Positions 1 through 7,985 of a stretch of 14,601 nt of DNA are shown piece by piece. Every line of letters begins with the position of its first letter. The first letter of the stretch is position 1. Below the pieces are notes generated by a model. The model was not told the DNA's origin and searched no databases. It saw only the letters and a program-made list of their open reading frames with translations. Origin of the DNA: JBCCRH01 sp039208045 (lineage in GTDB: Bacteria; Bacteroidota; Bacteroidia; Chitinophagales; Saprospiraceae); contig JBCCRH010000109.1 of the NCBI GenBank assembly GCA_039208045.1, positions 1-14,601 of the forward strand, written 5' to 3'. The position numbers and the translations under genes are program-made.

Positions 1-1101
1 AATTTTGGCATTCTGAATCGGGCAACCAACACTTGGCCAGTAGAAAAGGACATTTTGATGCACTACCATGAGGACTCTCCCAATCAGATCGTTTCATCTC
101 TTATAAGCGATGGAGAAGCTCCTGCGATATTAGTGGAATGGAATAACCGGGCCAGTGATAATGGGGCTATTATTTTGGAACGGTCCGTGGCGGCTACCAG
201 TGGCTTTACTACCATCGCTACACTGCCCGCAGATGCCAGCTCTTATACGGACATGGATATTGGCGAAGGGCAAACCTATACCTATCGGATGTATACTACT
301 AGAGCAGATGGCACGCTACTGCATGGCTATCCTACCAGAATACGAATCATAGCCACTGTACAAACACCATTTAACGCTGTTCCCATATCGATTCCTGGAG
401 ATGTAGAGGTGGAAGAGTATGATAATGGTGGAGAGGGCTTGGCCTACCATGATAGCGATGCTGCCAATATTCCTGGAGGCTTTCGCTTAGATGAAGGCGT
501 AGATATTGGAGCACTGGGTGAGGGTTTTATTTTGGAATATGTAAATGTGGGTGAATGGATAGAGTATACCGTGAATGTAGCACAAGCGGGTAGGTATACC
601 GTGCAAGCAGAGGTGGCCTCCCAAATGTCTAATGGCACCTTTAGCATTACATTTGATGGGAATAATGCAGTCACCAATTTTAGCGTGCCGAGTACTGGGG
701 ATTGGTATGCCTTTCAAGAAATAAGTGCTAGCGAGATGATTGAACTGGAAGCAGGGGAACAGCAGATGCGACTGGCCATTACGAATAACACTCCTTTTAA
801 TATTGACCGATTGACTTTTAATTTAGAAACGGTAAATGTAACTGACCTTGATGCTCGAAAAGCAGGATTCAACATTTATCCCAACCCAACTAATCGCTTT
901 TTGAATGTCGATTTATCTGAAGATTTGCTAAAAGGCAACACACAGCTGGAACTATTGAGTGTGACTGGGGAAAAAGTGGGCACTTTCAAAACAAATGGGG
1001 CCTTGACCACATTTGATATGGGTAATTATGCACCCGGAGTATATCTGCTCCGATTAGTGAACAATGATATCCATTTAGTCCATCGACTGGTGATTGATTA
1101 G
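1..1101 (+). CDS. C-terminal part of a T9SS-exported protein with FN3-like and CBM6-like domains (5' end outside window)
   Basis: The reading frame is open from base 1, so the gene starts to the left; the TTG/ATG at 55-60 are internal. About 366 residues are visible. Bases ~110-355 encode an FN3-like beta-sandwich (VEWNN, LERS, TYTYRMYTT). Bases ~370-830 encode a CBM6-like carbohydrate-binding module, with the hallmark stretches GGEGLAYHD, GGFRLDEGVDIG and GEWIEYTVNV. Bases ~862-1101 encode a type-A T9SS sorting domain starting FNIYPNPT, with GVYLLRLV near the end. The expected role is a secreted or surface-anchored protein that binds polysaccharide; in this family an N-terminal catalytic domain such as a glycoside hydrolase is common, but none is visible here. 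The sorting domain would be recognised by the T9SS whose core genes lie 2 kb away. The domains are clear; the overall enzyme identity is unknown. Confidence 0.9.
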   Translation, partial: NFGILNRATNTWPVEKDILMHYHEDSPNQIVSSLISDGEAPAILVEWNNRASDNGAIILERSVAATSGFTTIATLPADASSYTDMDIGEGQTYTYRMYTTRADGTLLHGYPTRIRIIATVQTPFNAVPISIPGDVEVEEYDNGGEGLAYHDSDAANIPGGFRLDEGVDIGALGEGFILEYVNVGEWIEYTVNVAQAGRYTVQAEVASQMSNGTFSITFDGNNAVTNFSVPSTGDWYAFQEISASEMIELEAGEQQMRLAITNNTPFNIDRLTFNLETVNVTDLDARKAGFNIYPNPTNRFLNVDLSEDLLKGNTQLELLSVTGEKVGTFKTNGALTTFDMGNYAPGVYLLRLVNNDIHLVHRLVID

Positions 1102-1115
1102 AAAAGTAGCATCTT

Positions 1116-3029
1116 ATGAGTAAAACTGTACAGGCGGAGTTAGAAAAACTACAGGAATTACTCGAACTCGAAAAGCAAGAAGACCTCGAACAGTTTAAGC
1201 AAAAGGTTCTACAGCTTCCGCTGGAGGAGCGCAAAAAGCAAGGCTTTACTTGGTATCCGTTGGAGATTACGAAGCAAGGCTATACCTACGGGGAGCGCGC
1301 CTACATTATAGCACAGCGCACCACCCAATTGGGCGAACCGCACCGCCTGCGCTCGGGCCAAGCAGCTAATTTATTTACGCTTCAGCCTAGCGTTAAAGGA
1401 CGCGAAAAGTCAGGGGTGATTCACTATGTGGATCGCAACAAAATCAAAATTATCCTCAATACCAAGGACTTGCCCACATGGCTTGGCCTCGGTATGGTGG
1501 GCGTAGATATGCTTTTCGATGAGACCACTTACATCGAAATGGCCAAGGCACTCAAGAAGGTGATGTCAGCCAAGCAGGATCGCCTAGCAGAATTGAGAGA
1601 AATTCTATATGGCCAACAAGAACCTGCTTTTTACCCTACCAATCAAGCAGTCAATATTCCATCCCTCAATCCTTCCCAAAATAAAGCCGTCAACCAAGTA
1701 CTGGCCTCTCGGGACATCACCATTATACATGGCCCTCCCGGTACCGGTAAAACGACTACTATCGTACAAGCCGTCAAACAGCTTTGCAAAACAGAAAGTA
1801 CGGTATTGGTTACTGCGCCTAGCAATACGGCCGTGGATTTACTCACAGAACGGATAGCCTCAGCGGGACTCCAAGTAGTACGCATTGGTAACATTTCGCG
1901 GGTTGATGAAGACGTCATCAATCATACGCTGGATATGCAAATCAGTGCTCATCCAGAGAGTAAGAATATTAAAAAGGTAAAAATCCAAGCAGCTGAAATG
2001 CGCCGCCAGGCGAAGCGCTTCAAACGTAGGTTTGGCAGAGACGAATACATCAATCGTGGAAATCTCTTCAGAGAAGCGGGACAGCTAGATGCTTGGGCCA
2101 ATCAGTTAGAAGATCGCTTAATCGATCAAATTTTGAGCAGTGCACAAGTGATTACTTGTACGTTGGTGGGTGCTTCCAGCAAAATTTTAAATAATCGAAA
2201 GTTTCGTACTGCGGTAATTGATGAAGCCGCACAGGGGCTAGAGCCTGCTACCTGGATTCCCATCCTGAAAGCCTCCAAAGTGGTGCTGACAGGTGATCCA
2301 TTCCAACTCCCTCCTACAGTGAAGTCTAATGAGGCGCAGCGCAAAGGCTTTGGCATCACGCTTATTGAGAAGTCCATCAAGCGAAATACAAGTGCCAATC
2401 TGCTGAACATACAGTACCGGATGCATGAAACGATTATGGGATTTTCTAACCAACGCTTTTACGATGGACAACTGCAAGCGGCTGAAGCAGTGAAGCAGCA
2501 TCAGCTGGCTATTGCTAAGAATGCGCCCTTAGTCTTTATAGACACTGCGGGCTGTGGCTTCGCTGAGCAAATACAACAACAATACAAGAGCCGCTACAAC
2601 CCAGACGAGTATCAGATTTTACGGGAACACCTCTACCTCCTAAGAGCAGCAGTTCAGGAAGAAGAGCTACCGAGTATTGCGCTTATTTCTCCCTACCGCG
2701 AGCAGGTAGCCCTGATGAAACAATCCGTAAAAGAGGATGTGCAGCTGGCAGACTTAACGCTCAGCATCAATACCATAGATGGTTTCCAAGGGCAGGAAGC
2801 AGATGTAGTATACATCTCATTAGTTCGCTCAAATGATAAAGGAGAAATTGGCTTCCTCAAAGACTATCGCCGTATGAATGTCGCGATGACTAGGGCAAAA
2901 AAGCAACTAGTGGTCATTGGAGATAGCGCCACTATTGGGGTAGATGCTTTTTACCAGGCCTTCTTAGACTACTGCGAGCAAGAAGGCTTGTATCAGACCG
3001 CCTGGGAGTATATGCAGGGGGCGGTATAA
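1116..3029 (+). CDS. Upf1/IGHMBP2-like superfamily 1 DNA/RNA helicase
   Basis: The 637-aa protein is a complete SF1 helicase of the Upf1-like group, an ATP-driven 5'-3' translocase acting on DNA and/or RNA in the cytoplasm. Visible motifs in order: Walker A GPPGTGKT (206-213), a following SNTAVD motif, Walker B DEAAQ (369-373), motif III GDPFQLPP (393-400), motif IV region QYRMHE (433-438), motif V TIDGFQGQE (553-561), and motif VI with the arginine finger region RRMNVAMTRAKK (585-596). Residues 1-40 are charged and likely coiled coil, and ~50-190 fit the accessory beta-barrel region seen in IGHMBP2-type helicases. The length is usual for bacterial members of this group. The gene starts 14 nt after the upstream cargo gene, so the two may be co-transcribed, although no functional link is evident. 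The transcript should end at the hairpin at 3032-3072. Biological role in Bacteroidota is not established; R-loop or RNA metabolism is a guess. Confidence 0.92.
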   Translation: MSKTVQAELEKLQELLELEKQEDLEQFKQKVLQLPLEERKKQGFTWYPLEITKQGYTYGERAYIIAQRTTQLGEPHRLRSGQAANLFTLQPSVKGREKSGVIHYVDRNKIKIILNTKDLPTWLGLGMVGVDMLFDETTYIEMAKALKKVMSAKQDRLAELREILYGQQEPAFYPTNQAVNIPSLNPSQNKAVNQVLASRDITIIHGPPGTGKTTTIVQAVKQLCKTESTVLVTAPSNTAVDLLTERIASAGLQVVRIGNISRVDEDVINHTLDMQISAHPESKNIKKVKIQAAEMRRQAKRFKRRFGRDEYINRGNLFREAGQLDAWANQLEDRLIDQILSSAQVITCTLVGASSKILNNRKFRTAVIDEAAQGLEPATWIPILKASKVVLTGDPFQLPPTVKSNEAQRKGFGITLIEKSIKRNTSANLLNIQYRMHETIMGFSNQRFYDGQLQAAEAVKQHQLAIAKNAPLVFIDTAGCGFAEQIQQQYKSRYNPDEYQILREHLYLLRAAVQEEELPSIALISPYREQVALMKQSVKEDVQLADLTLSINTIDGFQGQEADVVYISLVRSNDKGEIGFLKDYRRMNVAMTRAKKQLVVIGDSATIGVDAFYQAFLDYCEQEGLYQTAWEYMQGAV

Positions 3030-3031
3030 TA

Positions 3032-3072
3032 AAAATGGGTTTTAAAAGACTATGCCTCTTAAAACCCATTTT
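3032..3072. terminator. Bidirectional intrinsic terminator between convergent helicase and gldN genes
   Basis: A perfect 14-bp inverted repeat (3032-3045 with 3059-3072, arm AAAATGGGTTTTAA) encloses a 13-nt loop. It lies 2 nt after the helicase stop codon and 29 nt after the gldN stop codon on the other strand. The A/T-rich ends give a T-run on each strand, so it can stop transcription from both sides. Confidence 0.88.
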
Positions 3073-3101
3073 ATTCCCTTAGGAAAGATCGCTATTCGCT
3101 G

Positions 3102-3992
3102 CTAGTAAGACCACAAGTCGTGCTCGAAGTTGAAAATTTCTTGCTTGATCTTTTCCGCTTCCATCAGCAAATCTACCCCAATGAGGTATTCTTGCAAACG
3201 GCGGTCAAATACATTTGATTCCTTATATACATAGCTAGAGAAGAAACGCATTTCCATCAAGTCTTCCCAACTCATTGGTGCAGCATCGTTATTTACATTG
3301 AATACCTGCACATTGGCTAACATTTCACGTGCTTCAGGATAGTATATCCAGAACATCGGCTTTTCGTAACGGAAGTTACCGTTGTCATCTTTCACATCGA
3401 TAAGTGGTGCAATACCCAAAATACGTACTTGCATGGTTGAAGTTTCTTCATCAAAGAACCACATTTCTTTTAGACGGAAACGCTTTACATCTTCAGGGTT
3501 TACTTCATTACGTACGATCTGGAACGTCTCTTCATACGTTTCAGGGTCGAGGGTAGAAATAGTATCAATACTGGCACCCATTGATTTCACTTCATCAGGA
3601 GTTAGCTCAATAGAAAATTTATCATCTTCTGTACTATATGCCTTAATCTCGCCAGTAGAAGCAGCATCCATCAAAATAGTGAAGAAGGGGCGCTCCGGAT
3701 AAGCAAACGGCAGATTCATTTTCTCTCGAATATCAATTACTCGCCAAATTCTTTTTTTCCAGAAAATATCAGCTTCACGGATATGATCATAAGGGAGTAC
3801 CCGCTTATTGACCATATTTTCGGCTTCCACTACATCATCGAGTGGCGTATTCTTATTTTCAGTAGTAGTGGTAGTCTGTTCATCTTCGTCATCATCAAGT
3901 AGGATAATATCGTTCGGAGTCTGTGCGAACATTGGATTGATGAAGAACAACGCCAACAAACAGATACCAAGCGATTTAAAAGCGATCTTCAT
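3102..3992 (-). CDS. gldN: GldN/PorN, T9SS periplasmic ring protein
   Basis: The 296-aa protein begins with a Sec signal peptide (MKIAFKSLGICLLALFFIN, cleavage expected near MFA-Q at ~23/24), followed by an acidic, Thr-rich linker (DDDEDEQTTTTT, ~33-44) and the GldN domain (~55-296). Family-typical stretches include KRIWRVIDIREKMN, LKEMWFFDEETS, VRILGIAPL and MFWIYYPEAR. GldN partners the lipoprotein GldK in large rings attached to the periplasmic face of the outer membrane and contacts the periplasmic part of GldM. It is the last gene of the gld cluster, 103 nt behind gldM. That gap has no clear terminator or promoter, so co-transcription with gldLM is likely. It ends convergently against the helicase gene. 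Assignment is from conserved motifs plus gene order. Confidence 0.95.
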   Translation of the reverse strand: MKIAFKSLGICLLALFFINPMFAQTPNDIILLDDDEDEQTTTTTENKNTPLDDVVEAENMVNKRVLPYDHIREADIFWKKRIWRVIDIREKMNLPFAYPERPFFTILMDAASTGEIKAYSTEDDKFSIELTPDEVKSMGASIDTISTLDPETYEETFQIVRNEVNPEDVKRFRLKEMWFFDEETSTMQVRILGIAPLIDVKDDNGNFRYEKPMFWIYYPEAREMLANVQVFNVNNDAAPMSWEDLMEMRFFSSYVYKESNVFDRRLQEYLIGVDLLMEAEKIKQEIFNFEHDLWSY

Positions 3993-4095
3993 GGTTTAAG
4001 ATTTTGTTGAATGAGTGTGTAGTCGATGTAAAATGTAAAAGTGCACCCATTAAACGTATTAACCAAGCGCACTATTACAATTTAACATCAAAAAT

Positions 4096-5721
4096 TTATT
4101 TAATCTTGAATACCATAGAGTTAATCGGACGACCTACATTATCTCCAGGGCATTTAGCTTTTACATTATCAAAGTAATAAATATCACCAGGCTTCGCTTT
4201 CGTCACCAATCGCTTCGCCTTATCGCTGTAACGAGGACCAGAATTCACAGCCTCTACCGGATCTTGACGCTTCGCTACATATACCAAGTTAAACCCTTGA
4301 ATTCGACACTTTGCGTCAAAATCAAAGTTATCCAAAATAGCAGCTACACCACCTTGCGCTTTGAACTCTCCATTTCCCATTGTACCACCAGAACTCTTAC
4401 TCAAACGAGCAACCGGATCAGGAATACGCTTCACACGAAAATCAAAAGTAGTACGTGGCAAGCCACCACCCGATAGGAAAATTTTAGCATCCCCAGGCTT
4501 TGTAGCAGTTATGTTGTACTTACCTTGCGACTTGTTGGTCGCTTTGATGTTAGCACCAGTAGCAGAAACTTTCAAATCATTACTAGAAGCACCTGCTACA
4601 GAAACAGATACTGGGTTATCTACACCGATATAGAATACATTCATTTTATCCGCAGAAACAGTCGCCGAGCGTGTTCCTACCTCATACTCATAGGTACCAT
4701 CTCCCTTGGAGATTTCTCCTGTGAGTGGGTTACGTACCTCCACATCTAACTGAAGTGTCTTCTTACCAGTAGAGCTAGTACCCGTTTTGTATTCTGCCTT
4801 ACCCGCATCATTTACAGACAAGCGGCTACCATTCACAGAAATCTTGATGTCATCAGGATTGATCTGTGTACTGTAGGTACCTACAGAAATCTCTGCTTCA
4901 AAGGGATCACCCTTGATCACATAAGCGCGCTTGGCTTGTACTACCGGGAAGAAAGCATCAAATTCTACCACGCGACCACCAGCCAACTCTGCCATATTAT
5001 TCAACAAGGCTGCCTCTGAACTTTTCAAATCAGACTGTAGCTGACTCAATAGTGGAAGTACCGCTGCCAATGGCATTTGGCGGAATTTAAAATCTGCCCA
5101 GCTTGCCTTATCGGTACCTTTCCATGTTTCATCGTCTATGCTAAATGGAAGGTTGTTACCAATATTCTGAATACGACTATTGATCTCTTCTTGCTTGAGG
5201 CCAAATGTTTCGCCATGCTCAGTCAACAAATCACTGTATACTTTTACGATAGACTCTTTCGTCTTTAGGATTTCTGCTTTTAGCTCCTCTCCTTTGCCAT
5301 CGTTTACCAGAATACGTGTAGTGATATCTTTGTTTTTCTTTCCCTTAGGTACAGTTTTACCGTAGCTCTCTACGTAGTCGCCTTCATCAACTTTGCCATC
5401 CTTATTACCTGCCGCATCAATTAGATTGTCGCGAAGCTGGTTGGTGTACGTATTAAATTCTGCAGATACTGCACGTACTTGATCGATAGCAGGCTCAATG
5501 GGGCGGTATTTTTGCTTGGACTCGTCTGCTAACAAGTCCTTTAGACCTTTTACTGTTTGGTCAAGTTGAGAATCAACGGTTCTCATACTGGCTTTGTTAC
5601 CATCGTCTAGCGTAAAGAAGGCATTCATCACCTCTGCTGAAACGTTCAAAGCCAATAGCGCCGTCAGTACCAGATACATTAGGTTGATCATCAACTGCCG
5701 CGGTTCCTTAGGTATTGACAT
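4096..5721 (-). CDS. gldM: GldM/PorM, T9SS inner-membrane motor rotor and periplasmic shaft
   Basis: The 541-aa protein has a short cytoplasmic N-terminus (MSIPKEPRQ), one transmembrane helix (~10-32, LMINLMYLVLTALLALNV) and a long periplasmic part made of a helical first domain (~35-220) and several beta-rich domains (~225-541). In the family a GldM dimer sits inside a GldL pentamer and transmits rotation, driven by proton flow, to the outer-membrane parts. An N-terminal arginine just before the helix is important for this (Arg9 in Flavobacterium johnsoniae); the equivalent here is Arg8. Two cysteines lie in the last domain (DAKCR, AKCPG) and could form a disulfide. Length is normal for GldM. 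It starts 52 nt after gldL, without an obvious Shine-Dalgarno sequence, as is common in Bacteroidota. Confidence 0.96.
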   Translation of the reverse strand: MSIPKEPRQLMINLMYLVLTALLALNVSAEVMNAFFTLDDGNKASMRTVDSQLDQTVKGLKDLLADESKQKYRPIEPAIDQVRAVSAEFNTYTNQLRDNLIDAAGNKDGKVDEGDYVESYGKTVPKGKKNKDITTRILVNDGKGEELKAEILKTKESIVKVYSDLLTEHGETFGLKQEEINSRIQNIGNNLPFSIDDETWKGTDKASWADFKFRQMPLAAVLPLLSQLQSDLKSSEAALLNNMAELAGGRVVEFDAFFPVVQAKRAYVIKGDPFEAEISVGTYSTQINPDDIKISVNGSRLSVNDAGKAEYKTGTSSTGKKTLQLDVEVRNPLTGEISKGDGTYEYEVGTRSATVSADKMNVFYIGVDNPVSVSVAGASSNDLKVSATGANIKATNKSQGKYNITATKPGDAKIFLSGGGLPRTTFDFRVKRIPDPVARLSKSSGGTMGNGEFKAQGGVAAILDNFDFDAKCRIQGFNLVYVAKRQDPVEAVNSGPRYSDKAKRLVTKAKPGDIYYFDNVKAKCPGDNVGRPINSMVFKIK

Positions 5722-5773
5722 GTTTTAGTTCTTTTTTTCGTTAATAAAAATCTATTCCTTTTTTGGCTGATGC

Positions 5774-6388
5774 TTATCCCTGCTTGACGTTAGCCATTGC
5801 AGAAATCATGTTGCCATAAACAGAATTCAAAGAACCGTATACATTATTCAAGGAACCGATATTCTTATTCAGCTGAGATAGCTGCTCCTTGTATTCCTTC
5901 GTATCTTCCAAAGAATCAGTTAAATCTACCATCGCTTCATTCAGCTTGGAGTAGAAGTTGTTCATCGAGCGAATCTGATCGCTAGTTCCAGAGAAATCCA
6001 CCTCTTGCAGTGCTTTTAAGGAAGACATACTCTTCGACATGGTTTGTAGCTCTGAAAGCATACCGCCTAGCTGCTGCTCTACTACTTCGCCATTTAATCC
6101 GCGATTGTTAGAAGCAGGCCCTTGATCTCCGGCTGTCAATGGAGCAATGTTAGAGCTGTAATTATCCAAGCCTGGATATAACTTCTCCCAGTAGTAATCT
6201 TTTTCTGGTCCGATGATACCTAGAAACAAGAAGATTAATGCTTCCGTACCCAAACCAATGATCAACATGGTACTCGCACCTTCCCAGCTTTCTAGCTTAA
6301 AAAGGGCACCTAATAATACGACTGCTGCGCCGACACCAATAAGTAAATTCTTAGCGTATTTAAAACCTTTTGATTTTAAGAAACTCAT
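5774..6388 (-). CDS. gldL: GldL/PorL, T9SS inner-membrane motor stator
   Basis: The 204-aa protein has two transmembrane helices (~13-31 and ~38-58) and a cytoplasmic C-terminal part with coiled-coil character. Glu49, in the motif GLGTEALIF of the second helix, matches the membrane glutamate known to be essential for proton-powered motor function in F. johnsoniae GldL. The segment EKDYYWEKLYPGLD after helix 2 is also typical. The C-terminus has a short internal repeat (SLNNVYGSLNSVYGNM, ~178-193), a conserved-looking family end. GldL forms a pentamer around the GldM dimer. It is the first gene of the gldLMN block. An intrinsic terminator (6575-6612) lies upstream, between it and gldK, so this block may need its own promoter; I found no good match in 6389-6574. 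Confidence 0.95.
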   Translation of the reverse strand: MSFLKSKGFKYAKNLLIGVGAAVVLLGALFKLESWEGASTMLIIGLGTEALIFLFLGIIGPEKDYYWEKLYPGLDNYSSNIAPLTAGDQGPASNNRGLNGEVVEQQLGGMLSELQTMSKSMSSLKALQEVDFSGTSDQIRSMNNFYSKLNEAMVDLTDSLEDTKEYKEQLSQLNKNIGSLNNVYGSLNSVYGNMISAMANVKQG

Positions 6389-6434
6389 CTTTAAAAAAGC
6401 TTTTTTTCAGGTTATTAAAAGAAAATAATTCAAT

Positions 6435-6488
6435 TGGGTAGTTTAGACCCACACTAATAATGTCATTCTAGAAGAAAGTAACACTTTC
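6435..6488. promoter_or_regulatory. Two short inverted repeats in the gldL leader
   Basis: Between the gldK terminator and gldL there are two small palindromes: TGGGT (6435-6439) with ACCCA (6447-6451), and GAAAGT (6474-6479) with ACTTTC (6483-6488). They lie 47-100 nt upstream of the gldL start codon and could be operator sites or leader structure for gldLMN. No convincing TTTG/TAnnTTTG promoter pair was found here. Short repeats of this size can occur by chance. Confidence 0.25.
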
Positions 6489-6574
6489 AAGAATTTTTTT
6501 TCTCGTGGATCAGAAACGATGGTGTTTTGTTGATTGAAGAAGGAAGGAGAAAACGTAGAGAGGCAAAAATAAAG

Positions 6575-6612
6575 AAGGCGAGAATACTAATATTATGCTG
6601 TATTCTCGCCTT
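6575..6612 (-). terminator. Intrinsic terminator directly behind gldK
   Basis: A perfect 12-bp stem (AAGGCGAGAATA at 6575-6586 with its complement at 6601-6612) encloses a 14-nt loop. On the minus strand it begins 7 nt after the gldK stop codon and is followed by CTTTATTTTTG, a U-rich tail. This is a textbook Rho-independent terminator in the gldK direction. It sits inside what is usually described as one gldKLMN unit, so it either splits the unit or lowers gldLMN expression relative to gldK. Confidence 0.85.
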
Positions 6613-6619
6613 ATTGTAT

Positions 6620-7867
6620 TTAGAAGTTATCGTTAATAGAACGACCTAGGAATGTTAACACACAACGGAATCCTACATAGGACTTAGTAGTATCCTGATA
6701 CTCATAGTGACGAGAACCTGTCTGAAGGAAGTGCATCACGTCCTTCCAAGAACCACCTCTGATCACTTTACGCTTATCTCCCTTAGGATCATCATCTTTA
6801 GCATCGTAGCGAATATCGGGGTTCAGATCATGAACAAATGCATAGGCATTTTCATAGTAAGCTGAACTGGTCCACTCTGCTACATTACCTGACATATTGT
6901 ATAGGCCATAATCATTCGGGAAGTAAGCATCTGCTTTCACGGTGTACTGACCCCCGTCTTCTGGATAGTTACCACGACCAGGCTTGAAGTTAGCTAGCAA
7001 ACAGCCTTTCGCATTACGCACATAATAACCACCCCACGGATATGGAGCTAAATCGTGACCCCCTCTGGCCGCATACTCCCACTCGTGCTCTGTTGGCAAA
7101 CGGAAATCTTCAGAAATCACCCCACCTTCATAACTATTCCAAAGCTTGGTACGCCAGTAACTAAAGGCGGTTGCCATATGCCAATCTACACCAACCACTG
7201 GATAATCATCGAAAGCTGGGTGCCAGAAATAGTTACGTGCCATTGGCTCGTTGTAAGAGTAGGAGAAATCACGAACCCATACTAATGTATCTGGGTAGAT
7301 ATTTGCTGTCTTGCGCGTAATGAAAGAGTTTCTTGGGACACTCGGATCTTTACTGTGTGCTGCTCTTTTCCAGTCAAACCACTCGTATTCAAACTCAAGC
7401 AGATTAACATCTAATTCTTTTTTGTCGGCAAAGCGATCATCGCCTTGGTAGAACATGTCTTGCACGGCCTCGTCCGTCCAATCGATGTCTTCATCCCAAT
7501 CTAGTAAAGGCTCATCTCTATCAGAATCCTCATCTTCAGGAAGATAGTGCTCTAGGTAAGAGTGTGCCAATGAATCTCTTACCCAGTATACAAACTGACG
7601 ATACTCATTATTAGTAACTTCAGTATCATCCATGTAGAAACCCTGAATAGAGATTGACTTTTGACGCTGTACGAAAGTGTTTGATACATCCTGATCACTT
7701 GGTCCGATATGCACAGTACCTGAGGGCACATACACCATACCATATGGATTGATACCTTTCCAAGCTGGACGATTAATAACACCTGTGAGTTGGCCGCTCT
7801 GACGCGAGCCACAAGAAGTGAGAACTAGTACCAATAGCACTAGTAGGAGGTTGATAATTTTTTTCAT
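6620..7867 (-). CDS. gldK: GldK/PorK, T9SS outer-membrane lipoprotein with FGE/SUMF1-like fold
   Basis: From the chosen start the protein has 415 aa. It opens with a lipoprotein signal (MKKIINLLLVLLVLVLTSC, lipobox LTSC, lipidated Cys19). The frame runs 27 codons further upstream, but that stretch would bury the signal and crosses the candidate promoter, so ATG at 7867 is preferred. The next residues (GSRQ) show no acidic surface-export signal, which fits a periplasm-facing lipoprotein. Residues ~25-415 form an FGE/SUMF1-like domain, with RLPTEHEWEYAARGG (256-270), GNVAEW (327-332) and VIRGGSW (368-374). Only three cysteines are present (19, one in KGCLL, and 402 in FRC), so the catalytic pair of true formylglycine enzymes is not evident; the role is structural. 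GldK forms rings with GldN beneath the outer membrane. An acidic insertion (PEDEDSDRDEPLLDWDEDIDW) lies around residues 110-130. Confidence 0.95.
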   Translation of the reverse strand: MKKIINLLLVLLVLVLTSCGSRQSGQLTGVINRPAWKGINPYGMVYVPSGTVHIGPSDQDVSNTFVQRQKSISIQGFYMDDTEVTNNEYRQFVYWVRDSLAHSYLEHYLPEDEDSDRDEPLLDWDEDIDWTDEAVQDMFYQGDDRFADKKELDVNLLEFEYEWFDWKRAAHSKDPSVPRNSFITRKTANIYPDTLVWVRDFSYSYNEPMARNYFWHPAFDDYPVVGVDWHMATAFSYWRTKLWNSYEGGVISEDFRLPTEHEWEYAARGGHDLAPYPWGGYYVRNAKGCLLANFKPGRGNYPEDGGQYTVKADAYFPNDYGLYNMSGNVAEWTSSAYYENAYAFVHDLNPDIRYDAKDDDPKGDKRKVIRGGSWKDVMHFLQTGSRHYEYQDTTKSYVGFRCVLTFLGRSINDNF

Positions 7868-7918
7868 GTTAACACCCGAGTTTTCCTTCAGATTAAGTAT
7901 GATCTTTATAAGAGGACG

Positions 7919-7949
7919 TAAATATAGTCCGTTTGATAAAACTATCAAA
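7919..7949 (-). promoter_or_regulatory. Candidate Bacteroidota-type promoter of gldK
   Basis: Read on the minus strand: TTTG (7949-7946), a 19-nt spacer, then TATATTTA (7926-7919). This fits the Bacteroidota sigma-ABfr consensus TTTG/TAnnTTTG with one mismatch, in the last base. A start point near 7912 would give a leader of about 45 nt before the gldK ATG at 7867. This is the best promoter match in the window. Confidence 0.65.
7932..7949. promoter_or_regulatory. Palindrome overlapping the -33 element of gldK (operator candidate)
   Basis: The 18-nt inverted repeat TTTGATA-4 nt-TATCAAA has perfect 7-bp arms. On the minus strand its first arm contains the -33 TTTG of the predicted gldK promoter and the second lies in the spacer. 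Its position suits a repressor or response-regulator site controlling gldK; no regulator is identified. Confidence 0.4.
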
Positions 7950-7957
7950 AGTTAAAT

Positions 7958-7985
7958 ATTCGTTTTTGCTAGGCAAAAAACGAAT
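7958..7985. terminator. Hairpin just upstream of the gldK promoter
   Basis: ATTCGTTTTTGC (7958-7969) pairs with GCAAAAAACGAAT (7973-7985), with one bulged base and a 3-nt loop. On the minus strand it is followed by ATTTAACTTTT. It is about 300 nt downstream of porP and 9 nt upstream of the gldK -33 element, so it could stop read-through from porP before gldK starts. The stem is A/T-rich, making it weaker than the gldK terminator. Confidence 0.45.

Noticed and set aside
55..60. Start codon TTG/ATG for the first gene
   Set aside because: The frame is open back to base 1 and the protein would lack the signal peptide that a T9SS cargo needs, so these are internal codons.
3993..4095. Possible terminator between gldM and gldN
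   Set aside because: Only a 5-bp stem (AGTGC/GCACT) with a long loop and no T-tract is present; it is too weak to call.
6564..6571. Perfect TAnnTTTG -7-like match (minus strand) after the gldK stem
   Set aside because: No TTTG lies 17-23 nt upstream, and the bases are explained as the U-tract of the terminator.
7868..7948. Longer N-terminus of gldK
   Set aside because: It would place 27 residues before a clear lipoprotein signal peptide and would overlap the predicted promoter.
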